This document shows, piece after piece, positions 49,567-58,718 of a DNA stretch of 64,000 bases. The position numbers and the translations under genes are program-made. Within the stretch, counting starts at the first letter, position 1. Each line of letters starts with the position of its first letter. The stretch lies in assembly GCF_039540405.1 (NCBI RefSeq), contig NZ_BAABEY010000024.1, positions 124,001 through 188,000 on the forward strand. Reading direction: 5' to 3'. Origin of the DNA: Ravibacter arvi. GTDB taxonomy: Bacteria; Bacteroidota; Bacteroidia; Cytophagales; Spirosomataceae. The notes below the pieces were generated by a model. That model was not told where the DNA came from. It was given only the letters and a program-made list of their open reading frames with translations, and searched no databases.

Positions 49567-50913
49567 TCAAATGGTTTTGAGCTTGTCCCGGTTTTCGTGC
49601 ACTTTGTGAATGGCATCCACAATTTTATCCAGCTCGCTTCTTTCGGCCAGTAAAGTTCCCGAGCCCCACATTACTACCATGGTCTGATCGGTAATCAGGT
49701 CAGTGTTTTTCAACTGCATACCCTCTTTGTAGCTTTTCAGTCTCTGCGGGGAAAAGAACTTCGTATAGGCCTTCAACCGGATGATGTTGTCAACCCAGGG
49801 CTCGCGATGAAGGCCGTTTTTGATGTAGGAAGTAAACGGTACTCCTTCTGCGTTAATCGCTTTTAAAAACTTCGCCCGGTCGGCCCCGTTGAAAAACTCT
49901 TTGTCATACGACATGGCGAAGTTATAGTAGGCGCCGCTTTCGGTGCCTTCGTATTGTTTTTGCGGTTTTAACCCCGGGAAATCTTTGAGTTTCGACGCCA
50001 GGTAGTTGGCGTTCGCATTCCTGATTTCGAAACGTTCTTTTGCACCGTCAAGCTGGCCGAGCAGCACCGCCCCTTCGAATTCATTCATGCGGTACTTCGG
50101 GCCGATACGTTCGTTCTTGCCTTGTTTGGAGGCCCCGCGGTTCTGTACCGTGAAACACTCGTTCATTAATTTTTCGTCGCTGCCTACTACTGCTCCTCCT
50201 TCGCCGCAGGCAATGGCCTTGCTGGCCTGGAAGCTGAAGGTGCCGAGATCGCCGATGAGGCCCACGGCTTTTCCCTGGTACCTGGAAAATGGCGCCTGGC
50301 AGGCATCTTCAATTACCTTGAGGTTATGTTTTTTGGCAATCGCCATAATTCTTTCCATGTTGGCGGGCAGCCCCATGATGTGCACCGGCATAATGGCGCG
50401 GGTGTTGGCGTTGATATGCTTCTCTACTTCGCCGGGGTCAAGCTGGAAGGACAACGGGTCGACGTCTACCAAAACGGGAAGCGCACGGCTGGTCAGAATG
50501 GCAGAAATTGTTCCGAAGTCGGTGTAGGGAGAGGTTATGACTTCATCACCCGGCCCTAGGTTCATGGCTTCCACGCAGGTGCTCAGGGCCTGGGTGCCTG
50601 ATCCGGTTCCGACACAGTAAGGCGCGCCTACGAGCTTGGCAAAATGTTGTTCAAAGGTGGGAACGGTACCCGTAGCGGACTGGATACGGCTCCATACCCC
50701 GCTTTTTACCGTTTTTAATACGGATTCAATGACTTTATCATCGATGTACGGCCAGGACGGTCCGATTCGCCCCTGTCTGACTGCGCTTCCACCCAAAACG
50801 GCAAGCGTCTCCTTTGCGCCAGACATTCCCGGAGTGACACCCAGTCCTGCGGCGGCGGTGGTAATGGCTGCTGCTTTGATGAATTTTCTTCTGCTGAAAT
50901 CCTGATTTTGCAT
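49567..50913 (-). CDS. Second exported DegT/DnrJ/EryC1-type PLP aminotransferase
   Basis: A 448-residue protein with a twin-arginine-type signal (SRRKFIKAAAITTAAAGLG) before a complete aminotransferase fold: VGTGSGTQAL, Asp203 in VIEDACQAPF, and the Schiff-base Lys232 in SFQASKAIACGEGGA. It is homologous to, but clearly different from, the one at 5986-7344. In known biology this family makes amino sugars with glutamate or glutamine as donor in the cytoplasm. Export with PLP bound is inferred. It follows the alpha/beta-hydrolase gene and precedes the nitrilase gene, so amine chemistry in the periplasm is suggested. Confidence 0.86.
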   Translation of the reverse strand: MQNQDFSRRKFIKAAAITTAAAGLGVTPGMSGAKETLAVLGGSAVRQGRIGPSWPYIDDKVIESVLKTVKSGVWSRIQSATGTVPTFEQHFAKLVGAPYCVGTGSGTQALSTCVEAMNLGPGDEVITSPYTDFGTISAILTSRALPVLVDVDPLSFQLDPGEVEKHINANTRAIMPVHIMGLPANMERIMAIAKKHNLKVIEDACQAPFSRYQGKAVGLIGDLGTFSFQASKAIACGEGGAVVGSDEKLMNECFTVQNRGASKQGKNERIGPKYRMNEFEGAVLLGQLDGAKERFEIRNANANYLASKLKDFPGLKPQKQYEGTESGAYYNFAMSYDKEFFNGADRAKFLKAINAEGVPFTSYIKNGLHREPWVDNIIRLKAYTKFFSPQRLKSYKEGMQLKNTDLITDQTMVVMWGSGTLLAERSELDKIVDAIHKVHENRDKLKTI

Positions 50914-50938
50914 GATGCTTTCGATTAATTGTGATGGG

Positions 50939-52048
50939 TTATTCGATCATGTGATCGAGGGGTTGATGGTTGAGCCGGGTATCTATCAGATGATATGCCG
51001 CCTTTCTTTGTGCGGTCGGGAAATCATGCCCGCCCGACGGATATTCGGCGTGTACGTTGTTGACAGCGCCCATAAGCCTGTATACTTCCTGAATGGGTTT
51101 CATCCCTGTTTTTACCCCCTCGGCTGAAAAATAATCTTCAAGCGGTGAATTGGAGAAAAAAGTTCTGGGAGCAATGGCGGCAACGGCCTCATGGAAATCA
51201 AATGGAAACAGACTGCCGTCGAGGTGATAGCGATGACGAAGAGGCGGCATGTTTACTTCCTGTGCCCAGGGACCCAGGCGCCCGCCATGCCTTTTTACTG
51301 CCTCTTCCGACCAGGGCTTATAGAAGTCGAATAGCGTCCAGCCGGAACTGGCGACCACGATTTTTAAACGGGTGTCAAACGCACCCAGAAAAATCGCATT
51401 GTAGCCGCCCAGGGAATGACCGATCACGCCGATGGCATCGGGGTTGATTTCGCTCCGGCTTTGCAGGAAGTCAACGCACCGGATGTGGTTGAAAACACCT
51501 TTTACAGCTCCCGACTCGTAGCGGTCGGACGCGAAATCATAGTCCCGGAGCGCGCCGTACCCCGGGAAATCGGGAGCCAGCACCGCGTATCCGCGCTCAG
51601 CCAGTTCTTTGGCGTAGGCGCGGTTGGCCCTGGGGCTCTTCCCGTCGGTAATGTCCTTCCCCAATTCGCCGGTCGGGTGGAGCGCAAGCATTGCAGCGAA
51701 AGGCTTTTCTGCCGCTTTGGGAACGTAGTAGTAGGCAGGAACATTTTCATTTTCCGCTACCGCGAGCTGCAATGTATAGCGGGTATACCGGTCCGTTACC
51801 AGGCTATCCCGGAATACAGCTTCAACCGGTTCGTTCCGCTTTGACACAGGGAGGCTTCCCATGCCCAGCTGAAGGTTCTCCAGTATCTGCTTGCGACGGG
51901 CCAGCCATTCTTTTTTGCTTTTTATCCGGTGGTTTTTGCCAGCGGAATCCTTGTAGGACAAAAGATCATAGCTTTTCTCTGAAGCAATGGGCAAAAAGCC
52001 CATTGCCAGCAAGCATCCTGTCAACCACAAAAGCAATTTTATGTACAT
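50939..52048 (-). CDS. Exported alpha/beta-hydrolase (acetyl-xylan-esterase-like)
   Basis: A 369-residue protein with a signal peptide (YIKLLLWLTGCLLAMGFLP). The core has the nucleophile elbow IGVIGHSLGGYNAIFLG and the final His in YPSGGHDFPTAQ; the Asp lies in the strand SPLEDYFSAEGV. The family covers dienelactone-hydrolase and acetyl-esterase-like enzymes that remove acyl groups from sugars. It lies 25 bases after SusD1, so it is part of the same unit. Confidence 0.84.
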   Translation of the reverse strand: MYIKLLLWLTGCLLAMGFLPIASEKSYDLLSYKDSAGKNHRIKSKKEWLARRKQILENLQLGMGSLPVSKRNEPVEAVFRDSLVTDRYTRYTLQLAVAENENVPAYYYVPKAAEKPFAAMLALHPTGELGKDITDGKSPRANRAYAKELAERGYAVLAPDFPGYGALRDYDFASDRYESGAVKGVFNHIRCVDFLQSRSEINPDAIGVIGHSLGGYNAIFLGAFDTRLKIVVASSGWTLFDFYKPWSEEAVKRHGGRLGPWAQEVNMPPLRHRYHLDGSLFPFDFHEAVAAIAPRTFFSNSPLEDYFSAEGVKTGMKPIQEVYRLMGAVNNVHAEYPSGGHDFPTAQRKAAYHLIDTRLNHQPLDHMIE

Positions 52049-52073
52049 GGTTCAACTGCTCTGAAAAACGGTC

Positions 52074-53795
52074 TTATTCCCACCCCGGATTTTGTTTTAA
52101 GCTGGGATTAAGGACCAGCTCCGACACCGGTATCGAATTCAGGTAATCACGCCCGGGCTTGAACCCGTATCCATCCGGCATGGCATTTTTATAAGGATCC
52201 AGAAAGCCGTTGGCATCTACTGGGAACGGGTTTATTTTTACTTGCGCCGCTTTGAATCCCCTGGGCCTTTTTCCGACGATGAGTTCATCGGCGGCAGCCC
52301 ATCGCGCGATGTCGTCCCAACGGAAGCCTTCCAGCGACAACTCTACGCGGCGCTCCCGGCGTATTTCATTGATATAGTCCGGGAGCGCCGGGAAATCCCA
52401 GTTAGGGTCTTTCGTAATACCGGAGAGTACCAGGTTCGGCATGCCGGCGCGGTCACGCAGTTTTTTGACGGACATGTCAATATCGGCTTGCGTAAGCTGT
52501 CCTAATTCTGCCTTGGCTTCGGCATAATTTAGCAAAACTTCGGCATATCGGAACAAGATGGACGGAGTTTCTTCATATTGTGAAACGTGGTATTTCAGGT
52601 CGGGATTGTAACCTTTCAGTATTACATAACCGCTTGGCGCATTGTCTCTTGCCGAAGTGTTGAGCATGGCGTACAGATCGCGGTACAGCTGCGTCTGGCC
52701 GGTTGGCTGCAGGGTCCATAGCTCTGCGGGTGTCGCAATGGTCTGCGAGAACCGCGGGTCACGATTGGATTTTTCCGCTTCCAGGTCCTGGTAACCCTTA
52801 AAAAGCGGGCTTACCGAAACGGGCTTGCCATCGGCACATAAATAGCTGTCTGCAAGTGATTTGGTGATGGTTTTCCCATAAGGCGCGATCATGTAGTAGT
52901 TCCGGGTATTGGTAAACGAAGACTCACCCCTGGAAAGGTCATTGTTGTATTCGCGCCAGAACATTACTTCCGGATTATTGGCGTATGTCCTCAATTTGAA
53001 AAGGTCTTTGTAATCGCTTTCGGGCTTCCCGGTAGTGTAAATATTGTAGAGGCCGGATGCCATGATGTCGGAAGCAGCCTTTGCCGCGATGTTGAAATAT
53101 TTCTCAGGCTGGGGATTTGCGGCGGCGAAAGGAGTTCCGGCGTGGTATTTTTGCCAGGTTCCTTCGAATAGCGCCACCCTGCTTTGCACCAGCAGGGCCA
53201 TCCATTTATTGATGCGGCCGGAGCCCCGGGTTTTGTCCGCCGTAAGATACATGGCGGCGGTATCAAGCGAAGCGAGGATTTTGTCGGCAACCACTTCCCG
53301 GGGATCCCGCGGGTTGTACAATTCCGGTGAGCTGGTTCCCAACTCCGTGGAGAGCCACTGGATATCGCCATAGGTTTTTACAAGGTCGAAGTAAATAAGC
53401 GCTTTGAAAAAGTGGGCTTCGCCGAGGTATTGTTTGTAATCGTCGAGGGCATAATTCTGCTGAACGGCTTTATAGTGGTCGAAAAAATAGTTGATGCTCC
53501 GGACAGCCCCGAAAGCGATAGTACCCGACGTCACAATGGTGCGGGTTCCCTGGAGCCTGGTATCCGGGTCGAGCGCTACCTGGTTGTCGCTGTTGAAATC
53601 GTTTCCGTGATCATTGAATTTCGGGAAATTCGCATTGGTGTAAAACTGGTTGACGTAGGCTTTCAGATCGTTCGGTGTTTTGAAATAATGCAGCGACGTC
53701 ACCTCGTCCAGCGGCGGGCGCTGCAGGAAATCGTCATTGCAGGCCAGCAAAGTACAGAGCGGTAGTAAAAGCAGGAGTTTATATATCGTTTTCAT
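52074..53795 (-). CDS. SusD/RagB-family lipoprotein (SusD1)
   Basis: A 573-residue lipoprotein (signal IYKLLLLLPLCTLLAC, lipobox LLAC; then NDDFLQRPPLDEVTS). SusD features are the helical TPR-like scaffold (AQKYxxEAHFFKALIYFDLVKTYGDIQW), and the C-terminal EIRRERRVELSLEGFRWDDI region. It caps the SusC1 barrel and binds the substrate on the cell surface. It lies 12 bases after SusC1 and 25 bases before the esterase gene. Confidence 0.95.
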   Translation of the reverse strand: MKTIYKLLLLLPLCTLLACNDDFLQRPPLDEVTSLHYFKTPNDLKAYVNQFYTNANFPKFNDHGNDFNSDNQVALDPDTRLQGTRTIVTSGTIAFGAVRSINYFFDHYKAVQQNYALDDYKQYLGEAHFFKALIYFDLVKTYGDIQWLSTELGTSSPELYNPRDPREVVADKILASLDTAAMYLTADKTRGSGRINKWMALLVQSRVALFEGTWQKYHAGTPFAAANPQPEKYFNIAAKAASDIMASGLYNIYTTGKPESDYKDLFKLRTYANNPEVMFWREYNNDLSRGESSFTNTRNYYMIAPYGKTITKSLADSYLCADGKPVSVSPLFKGYQDLEAEKSNRDPRFSQTIATPAELWTLQPTGQTQLYRDLYAMLNTSARDNAPSGYVILKGYNPDLKYHVSQYEETPSILFRYAEVLLNYAEAKAELGQLTQADIDMSVKKLRDRAGMPNLVLSGITKDPNWDFPALPDYINEIRRERRVELSLEGFRWDDIARWAAADELIVGKRPRGFKAAQVKINPFPVDANGFLDPYKNAMPDGYGFKPGRDYLNSIPVSELVLNPSLKQNPGWE

Positions 53796-53807
53796 GAGTG
53801 CTTCGTT

Positions 53808-56800
53808 CTAAAAAGTAAGGTTAAGGCCGACAGACAATGAACGGAAGAGCGGGTAAATTACCCCGCTGCTGGAGTAGCCGCCGTATTTGGGGTCTGAAGC
53901 AAAAGCAGTTTCCGGATCGAATACTTTCGGCATACCGGAAATTAACAGCAGGTTTTCACCCGACAGGTATACCCTTGTCTGCTGTATCAGCAGTTTTTTG
54001 AGCAGGTTGGCCGGGACCGAATAACCGATCTGGAGGTTTTTGAGCCGTAAATAGGCAGCATTCATGATATATTTCGATTGCACCTGCCTGTTTTTGAGCG
54101 TTTCTGCGGTAAAGTAGGGCTTGGCGAAGTAGGCATCGGTATTGGGCCCGAGAAGGTTGGTTTCGCCCGCAGGCCGCCAGTAATTGAGCGACTCCGAATC
54201 TTCGAACACGGCTGAGCTACCCCAGGCGCCGGTCAGGCCCCAGAACAGCATCGAATTGTTGTCGGGAGAGTAATCGCGACGACCGATCCCCTGCCAGAAC
54301 ATACTGAAATCAAGGTTTTTCCACCTCAATCCCGCATTGACCCCAATGTTGTAACGGGGCATATAGTTGCCTACCACTTTGAGGTCACCGTGGTCGTCCA
54401 GTGTGCGGGTACCGTCGGTGATTTTATTGTCGCCGTCCAGGTCTATATATTTCATATCTCCCGGCCCCCATTTCGGGTGAAAGCGCGACTGGTCGGCCAT
54501 GGGTTCGCCTTCAGTCTGGATGAGGCCGCCGGTTTCATACCCCCAGATCTCACCATATTTTTTGCCTGCATACCAGGTGTCAATCAATCCTTTATCGTTT
54601 TTGTATTTCAGGATTGTCGACGTATTATCTCCCAGGCCGATTTTGACATCGTAAGAAAAGGAAGATGACAGCCGGTCTTCCCAACCGACGAGCAGTTCAA
54701 AGCCTTTGGTGAGCAGCTCGGCATTATTGGTTTGCGGAGTAGCGGCGCCGAGCTGATAGGGCAGCGTCACGGATGGTCCGAGCATGTTGGTCGTCTTTCT
54801 CCGGAACCAGTCAAATGAAAGTGTGAGCCGGTTGTTGAGAAATCCTGCGTCAAAACCCAGGTTCAGGGTCGTAATGGTTTCCCAGGTGAGGTTGTCGCTG
54901 ATTAGTGCCGGGGCGGTCGCGTAGGCCGGGCGTTCCTGGTCAATGATCCACGAAAGTTCGTTGTAGACCGGGATCGTCGATAAATACAGGTAGTTGTTTA
55001 CGTTCTGGTTACCGAGAGCACCATAGGAAGCCCTCAGCTTGAGCATTTTTACGTAGCGCTCCAGGGGCTGCCAGAAATCTTCCTGGGAAATATTATATCC
55101 GGCTGATGCGGAAGGAAAGAAGCCCCACCTGGATTCTTTCGCAAACCGGGAAGAACCGTTGTAACGCGCGCTGAATTCGAGGAGATACTTTTCGCGATAG
55201 TTATAGTTAAGACGGCCGAAAACACCGCGGGTAGCCCAGTGGTATATTTCGTCGTTGACTGTTTTTTCTCCCAGCGACGTCCGGAGTGACGGAACTTCTT
55301 CCGTAATCAGGTTGACGCCGGTAGCAGACACCCCCGAAAAGTACCGTTCTTCCTGTTCAAACCCGACCATAGGCTTGAAATAATGGCCGCCTACGATTTT
55401 TTCATACGAAGTAACGGCATTGATCAGCCGGTAGGTGTTTTTGCTGAATGAGGTATTGTAACCGGTCGATGGCTTGCCGATGTTGCCCTGTGCGCCCGTT
55501 CCGACCTCCACCCACACCGGTTTCGGATTTGCGGTATTGCTGCTGCCGATGCCGTTGTAATTGTAGGTCAGGTTTGTTTTCCAGCCTTTTACAGGCTCAA
55601 TCTCGGAGCCGAGCGTGATGAAAAAATCGTTTACCTCGGTTTTGTCTCTCCCGGTACCTTGCGACCAGCGTACGATCGGGTGCTGAATGGTGCCATTAAC
55701 GTTGTACAAGGGCATCACCGGCGCAAACTGCAGGGCAGCGACGAAAAAATTGTCGCGGGTAACCGTAGTTTGCCCCACGGGGTAGTCGGTTTTCCCGGTA
55801 GCGTACTTGACGCTGGAGTTGAATTTTAACCACTTGGTAATCGTCGTATTAAAATTCGTCAGGAAATTGTACCGTTTGTAGTAGTCGTAACCGTATGCGT
55901 ACACGCCATCCTGGTCAATGAAACCGCCGGAAACGTAGTATTGGGTTTTGTCGTTACCGCCCGACACATTGATATTGTGCTTCTGGTTAAAAGCAAAATC
56001 TTTCATGAGCAGTTGCGGCCAGTTGTTGTTGGCGTTTCCTTGCTGGCGGCCGGCCCAGATGGTATTGGGCGGGTTATTGGGGTCGTATTCGGTTTTATAT
56101 GATCCGTCCAGGTAGCCTCTGATCCGGTCCATCTGGGCGTCGCCATACACCGGTGCTAGGCCCGCATTGGCATTGGCCTGGTTGAAGGCGGTTGCCCAGG
56201 TAAGCGAGTTGACCTGGCTCGGTACCCGTACGGGTGAGGAAAGTGCGAGGTTGGTTGTATATTGAATGTTGACCTTATCGCCGCGGGCGCCCTTTTTTGT
56301 AGTGATCAATATTACGCCGAAGGGCGCTCTTGAACCGTAGATAGCCGATGCAGATGCGTCTTTCAGGACCGAAATACTTTCAATTGATTCCGGATCTACG
56401 TTGTTGATGTTCATCTCAACACCGTCTACCAAAACCAGGGGTGAGCCGCTGCCGTGCAGTGACCCGGCGCCCCGTATATTCCAGGTAGCGGTAGCGCCGG
56501 GTTCGCCGCCGCGCATGCCCATGGTGATATTGAGGTTGGGGGAAGCTCCTTTTATCAGGTCGGCGACGTTGTTTGCCGGGCGGTTTGCCAGGCGGTCACC
56601 GCTGATGACATCTACCGAGCCCGTGAGGTTTACCTTCTTCTGGGTGCCGTAACCGATCACGACTACCTCTTCAAGGGCTTTTTGATCTACCTCCATTCTG
56701 ATATCCAGCTGAGCCTGGTTGCCGATCGCCAGCTCCTGGTTCAGGTAGCCCACGAACGAAAACACCAGGTTGCCGCCGCTGTCAGGTATTTCCAGCTCAA

Positions 56801-57320
56801 AATTCCCGCTGACGTCGGAGACGGCGCCGCGCTGTGTACCTTTCAGCATGATGTTTACCCCCGGCAGCGGCTCGCCTTTTTCGTCTTTGACTGTTCCTTT
56901 TATTACTCTTTCAGGCAAAGGAACGGCCTGGCCGGGATCCGGATCTTCAGCGGGCCTGGCTATTTTATCAAGCACAATGTGACCGCCAGAAACCTCGTAG
57001 GTTACCTCAACAGGCTTCAGGAGCTTGTCGAGTACTTCGGACAAGGTGGCATGCTTCATCGTGATGGACATGATATGGCGGACGGGGATAACCTGCGGGC
57101 TGTAAACGAACCTGACTCCGGATTGCTTTTCGATGGCCCTCAGGATTTCTCCCAAATCACTGTTCTCCTGGTTAATGGTGATACGCTGTGACAATAGGTT
57201 CTGACCTGACAGGGATTCAGCCTTTACGACGCCGATAAGGATAACGGCTAAAAAAAGTGGAAAAAGTCCAATTTTCATAAAGAGACTCAGGTTCTTTCGA
57301 GGGAATTCCCGTTTTTTCAT
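53808..57320 (-). CDS. SusC/RagA TonB-dependent receptor with STN domain (SusC1)
   Basis: I chose the ATG at 57320 (MKKREFPRKNLSLF), as the longer frame is not signal-like; the ATG at 57326 is equally possible. The roughly 1170-residue receptor has a signal, an STN signalling domain (about residues 45-115, SGVRFVYSPQVIPVRHIMSI), a carboxypeptidase-D-like beta domain (GEPLPGVNIMLKGTQRG), the plug (VVVIGYGTQKKVNLTGSV) and the barrel. The STN domain is the part that contacts FecR, and the fecR gene lies directly upstream. It imports the cluster's substrate with TonB energy. Confidence 0.95.
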   Translation of the reverse strand: MKKREFPRKNLSLFMKIGLFPLFLAVILIGVVKAESLSGQNLLSQRITINQENSDLGEILRAIEKQSGVRFVYSPQVIPVRHIMSITMKHATLSEVLDKLLKPVEVTYEVSGGHIVLDKIARPAEDPDPGQAVPLPERVIKGTVKDEKGEPLPGVNIMLKGTQRGAVSDVSGNFELEIPDSGGNLVFSFVGYLNQELAIGNQAQLDIRMEVDQKALEEVVVIGYGTQKKVNLTGSVDVISGDRLANRPANNVADLIKGASPNLNITMGMRGGEPGATATWNIRGAGSLHGSGSPLVLVDGVEMNINNVDPESIESISVLKDASASAIYGSRAPFGVILITTKKGARGDKVNIQYTTNLALSSPVRVPSQVNSLTWATAFNQANANAGLAPVYGDAQMDRIRGYLDGSYKTEYDPNNPPNTIWAGRQQGNANNNWPQLLMKDFAFNQKHNINVSGGNDKTQYYVSGGFIDQDGVYAYGYDYYKRYNFLTNFNTTITKWLKFNSSVKYATGKTDYPVGQTTVTRDNFFVAALQFAPVMPLYNVNGTIQHPIVRWSQGTGRDKTEVNDFFITLGSEIEPVKGWKTNLTYNYNGIGSSNTANPKPVWVEVGTGAQGNIGKPSTGYNTSFSKNTYRLINAVTSYEKIVGGHYFKPMVGFEQEERYFSGVSATGVNLITEEVPSLRTSLGEKTVNDEIYHWATRGVFGRLNYNYREKYLLEFSARYNGSSRFAKESRWGFFPSASAGYNISQEDFWQPLERYVKMLKLRASYGALGNQNVNNYLYLSTIPVYNELSWIIDQERPAYATAPALISDNLTWETITTLNLGFDAGFLNNRLTLSFDWFRRKTTNMLGPSVTLPYQLGAATPQTNNAELLTKGFELLVGWEDRLSSSFSYDVKIGLGDNTSTILKYKNDKGLIDTWYAGKKYGEIWGYETGGLIQTEGEPMADQSRFHPKWGPGDMKYIDLDGDNKITDGTRTLDDHGDLKVVGNYMPRYNIGVNAGLRWKNLDFSMFWQGIGRRDYSPDNNSMLFWGLTGAWGSSAVFEDSESLNYWRPAGETNLLGPNTDAYFAKPYFTAETLKNRQVQSKYIMNAAYLRLKNLQIGYSVPANLLKKLLIQQTRVYLSGENLLLISGMPKVFDPETAFASDPKYGGYSSSGVIYPLFRSLSVGLNLTF

Positions 57321-57411
57321 TATCATTGTTAGTTTTTGGTTGTTCGACTTAACAGGCAAAAACCATCCTGTCCATCCGAAAGGATCGATTCCCGAAAAGG
57401 GGAGGATGATC

Positions 57412-57439
57412 GTCCGGCAGTGTGGCCGCACGGCCGGAC
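57412..57439 (-). repeat. Hairpin in the SusC1 leader
   Basis: GTCCGGC pairs with GCCGGAC over seven bases with a 14-base GC-rich loop, 92 bases upstream of the SusC1 start in the gap after fecR. It may act as an attenuator between fecR and the SusC1 operon. Confidence 0.35.
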
Positions 57440-57497
57440 ATTTTTCAACATTGCGTTGACATACTTCGGTACCGGGCAGGAATATGCCCGATGGGTA

Positions 57498-58565
57498 TTA
57501 AAAATTACAACCCGGGCTCGAGACAATAATGATCCCGTCTTTTTCTTCGATAGTGGCTCTTACCGGGCGACAAATGAGCCTAAGCTTATCCCAAAAGGAT
57601 TCGGCGCCAAAAGAGGCATTGATCTCGCAGTTAGCGAGTTGTTTTTTATCATAGACGATGGTGACGCCGTAGGCCTGTTCCAGTTCTTCAAAAATGACGC
57701 CGATAGGCACGTTTTCGTAGACATACTCGCTTTTCTTCGGCTGCCGGACTTCCACCGGCTGTTCAACAAGTGATTTTGTGAGCAGGTTGTCTTCTTTTGA
57801 ATAGGTTACCTGCTGGTTGGGGTACAGCACCGTATTGTCCTTGTTTTGCTGAGCAACGGTAGAAACCTCCACGCGTCCCGTCATAACGCGCACTTTTGTT
57901 TTCCGGGTGGCGGCTTCCGTGCTTATTTTAAAGCTGGTACCCAGAACGGTCGTCAATAGCTCCCCCGTTGAAACGCGGAAGGGTTGTGCGGGGTTTTTCA
58001 CCACATCGAAAAAGGCGCTTCCTGATAGCCTAACCATCCTTTCCCCTTTTTCGGCGTAGCGGAAAAATACAGAAGCGCCCGGGTCGAGCACTACTTTGCT
58101 TCCGTCGGGAAGAACTGCATTTTTGAGGTTGGCTTGCCGGTTTTCCACCTTGAACCAATTGCTGTTGCCGGCATCGGCGGTCTGCGGTTCAACGGGTCGT
58201 TTTTCTGCAAATTTTTCGGTCGCCCACCAGCTTAAGAGGAGAATTGCCAGGGCGGCTGCATACCGGATCCACCTGATCCAACCCCTGGTGATATGCGGAT
58301 CCTGAGACTCGGTCACCCCGCGTACCTGGCTGATCGTTTTTTGTATGGCATTATCGATTTCCTTCTGTGTAAGGGTGGCTTCCTGCGACCGCATCACTTC
58401 AAGCAATGCAATGCCTTGCAGTATTTCCTGTTTTTTACTCGGGTTTTCGGCGGTCCATCTCATCCAGAAATCACGCGCTTCCGCGTTGTTCCCGAGAATC
58501 CACTCCCGGAAATATGCTTCCCGGGCGAAATCACTGGCAGTAAAGTGCAGGTACTTTTCTGACAT
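57498..58565 (-). CDS. FecR-family anti-sigma factor
   Basis: A 355-residue single-pass membrane protein. The N-terminal 85 residues are the cytoplasmic anti-sigma part. The membrane segment is YAAALAILLLSWWATEKFA. The FecR domain follows (VLPDGSKVVLDPGASVFFRY, RLSGSAFFDVVKNPAQPFRV, VLGTSFKIS) and the C-terminal secretin/STN-like part (YENVPIGVIFEELEQAYGVT) contacts the SusC1 STN domain. It would hold the ECF sigma factor until SusC1 binds its ligand. The partner sigma gene is not adjacent but beyond the SusC2-SusD2 pair. Confidence 0.93.
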   Translation of the reverse strand: MSEKYLHFTASDFAREAYFREWILGNNAEARDFWMRWTAENPSKKQEILQGIALLEVMRSQEATLTQKEIDNAIQKTISQVRGVTESQDPHITRGWIRWIRYAAALAILLLSWWATEKFAEKRPVEPQTADAGNSNWFKVENRQANLKNAVLPDGSKVVLDPGASVFFRYAEKGERMVRLSGSAFFDVVKNPAQPFRVSTGELLTTVLGTSFKISTEAATRKTKVRVMTGRVEVSTVAQQNKDNTVLYPNQQVTYSKEDNLLTKSLVEQPVEVRQPKKSEYVYENVPIGVIFEELEQAYGVTIVYDKKQLANCEINASFGAESFWDKLRLICRPVRATIEEKDGIIIVSSPGCNF

Positions 58566-58633
58566 AGTTAATTAAGGGTTGTATTGAGGAGAATGTGAAA
58601 ATTGCCGGGCATACCCTATATATTCAAAAAAAA

Positions 58634-58660
58634 ACAGCAGGAGTTTGAAACTCCTGCTGT
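58634..58660 (-). terminator. Intrinsic terminator of the SusC2-SusD2 unit
   Basis: A perfect 13-bp stem with one-base loop (ACAGCAGGAGTTT and its complement), followed on the minus strand by nine T. It isolates SusD2 from fecR, so fecR has its own promoter. Confidence 0.92.
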
Positions 58661-58671
58661 CTCGGGTTGAA

Positions 58672-58709
58672 CCGTAGGGTCTGACCCGGGAAAGGGGCCC
58701 GCCCTACGG
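58672..58709 (-). repeat. Second hairpin ahead of the terminator
   Basis: CCGTAGGG pairs with CCCTACGG over eight bases, with a GC-rich 22-base loop containing CCCGGG and GGGGCCC that may pair further. It lies 9 bases after the SusD2 stop, before the terminator. Confidence 0.5.
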
Positions 58710-58718
58710 CTACTGAAA

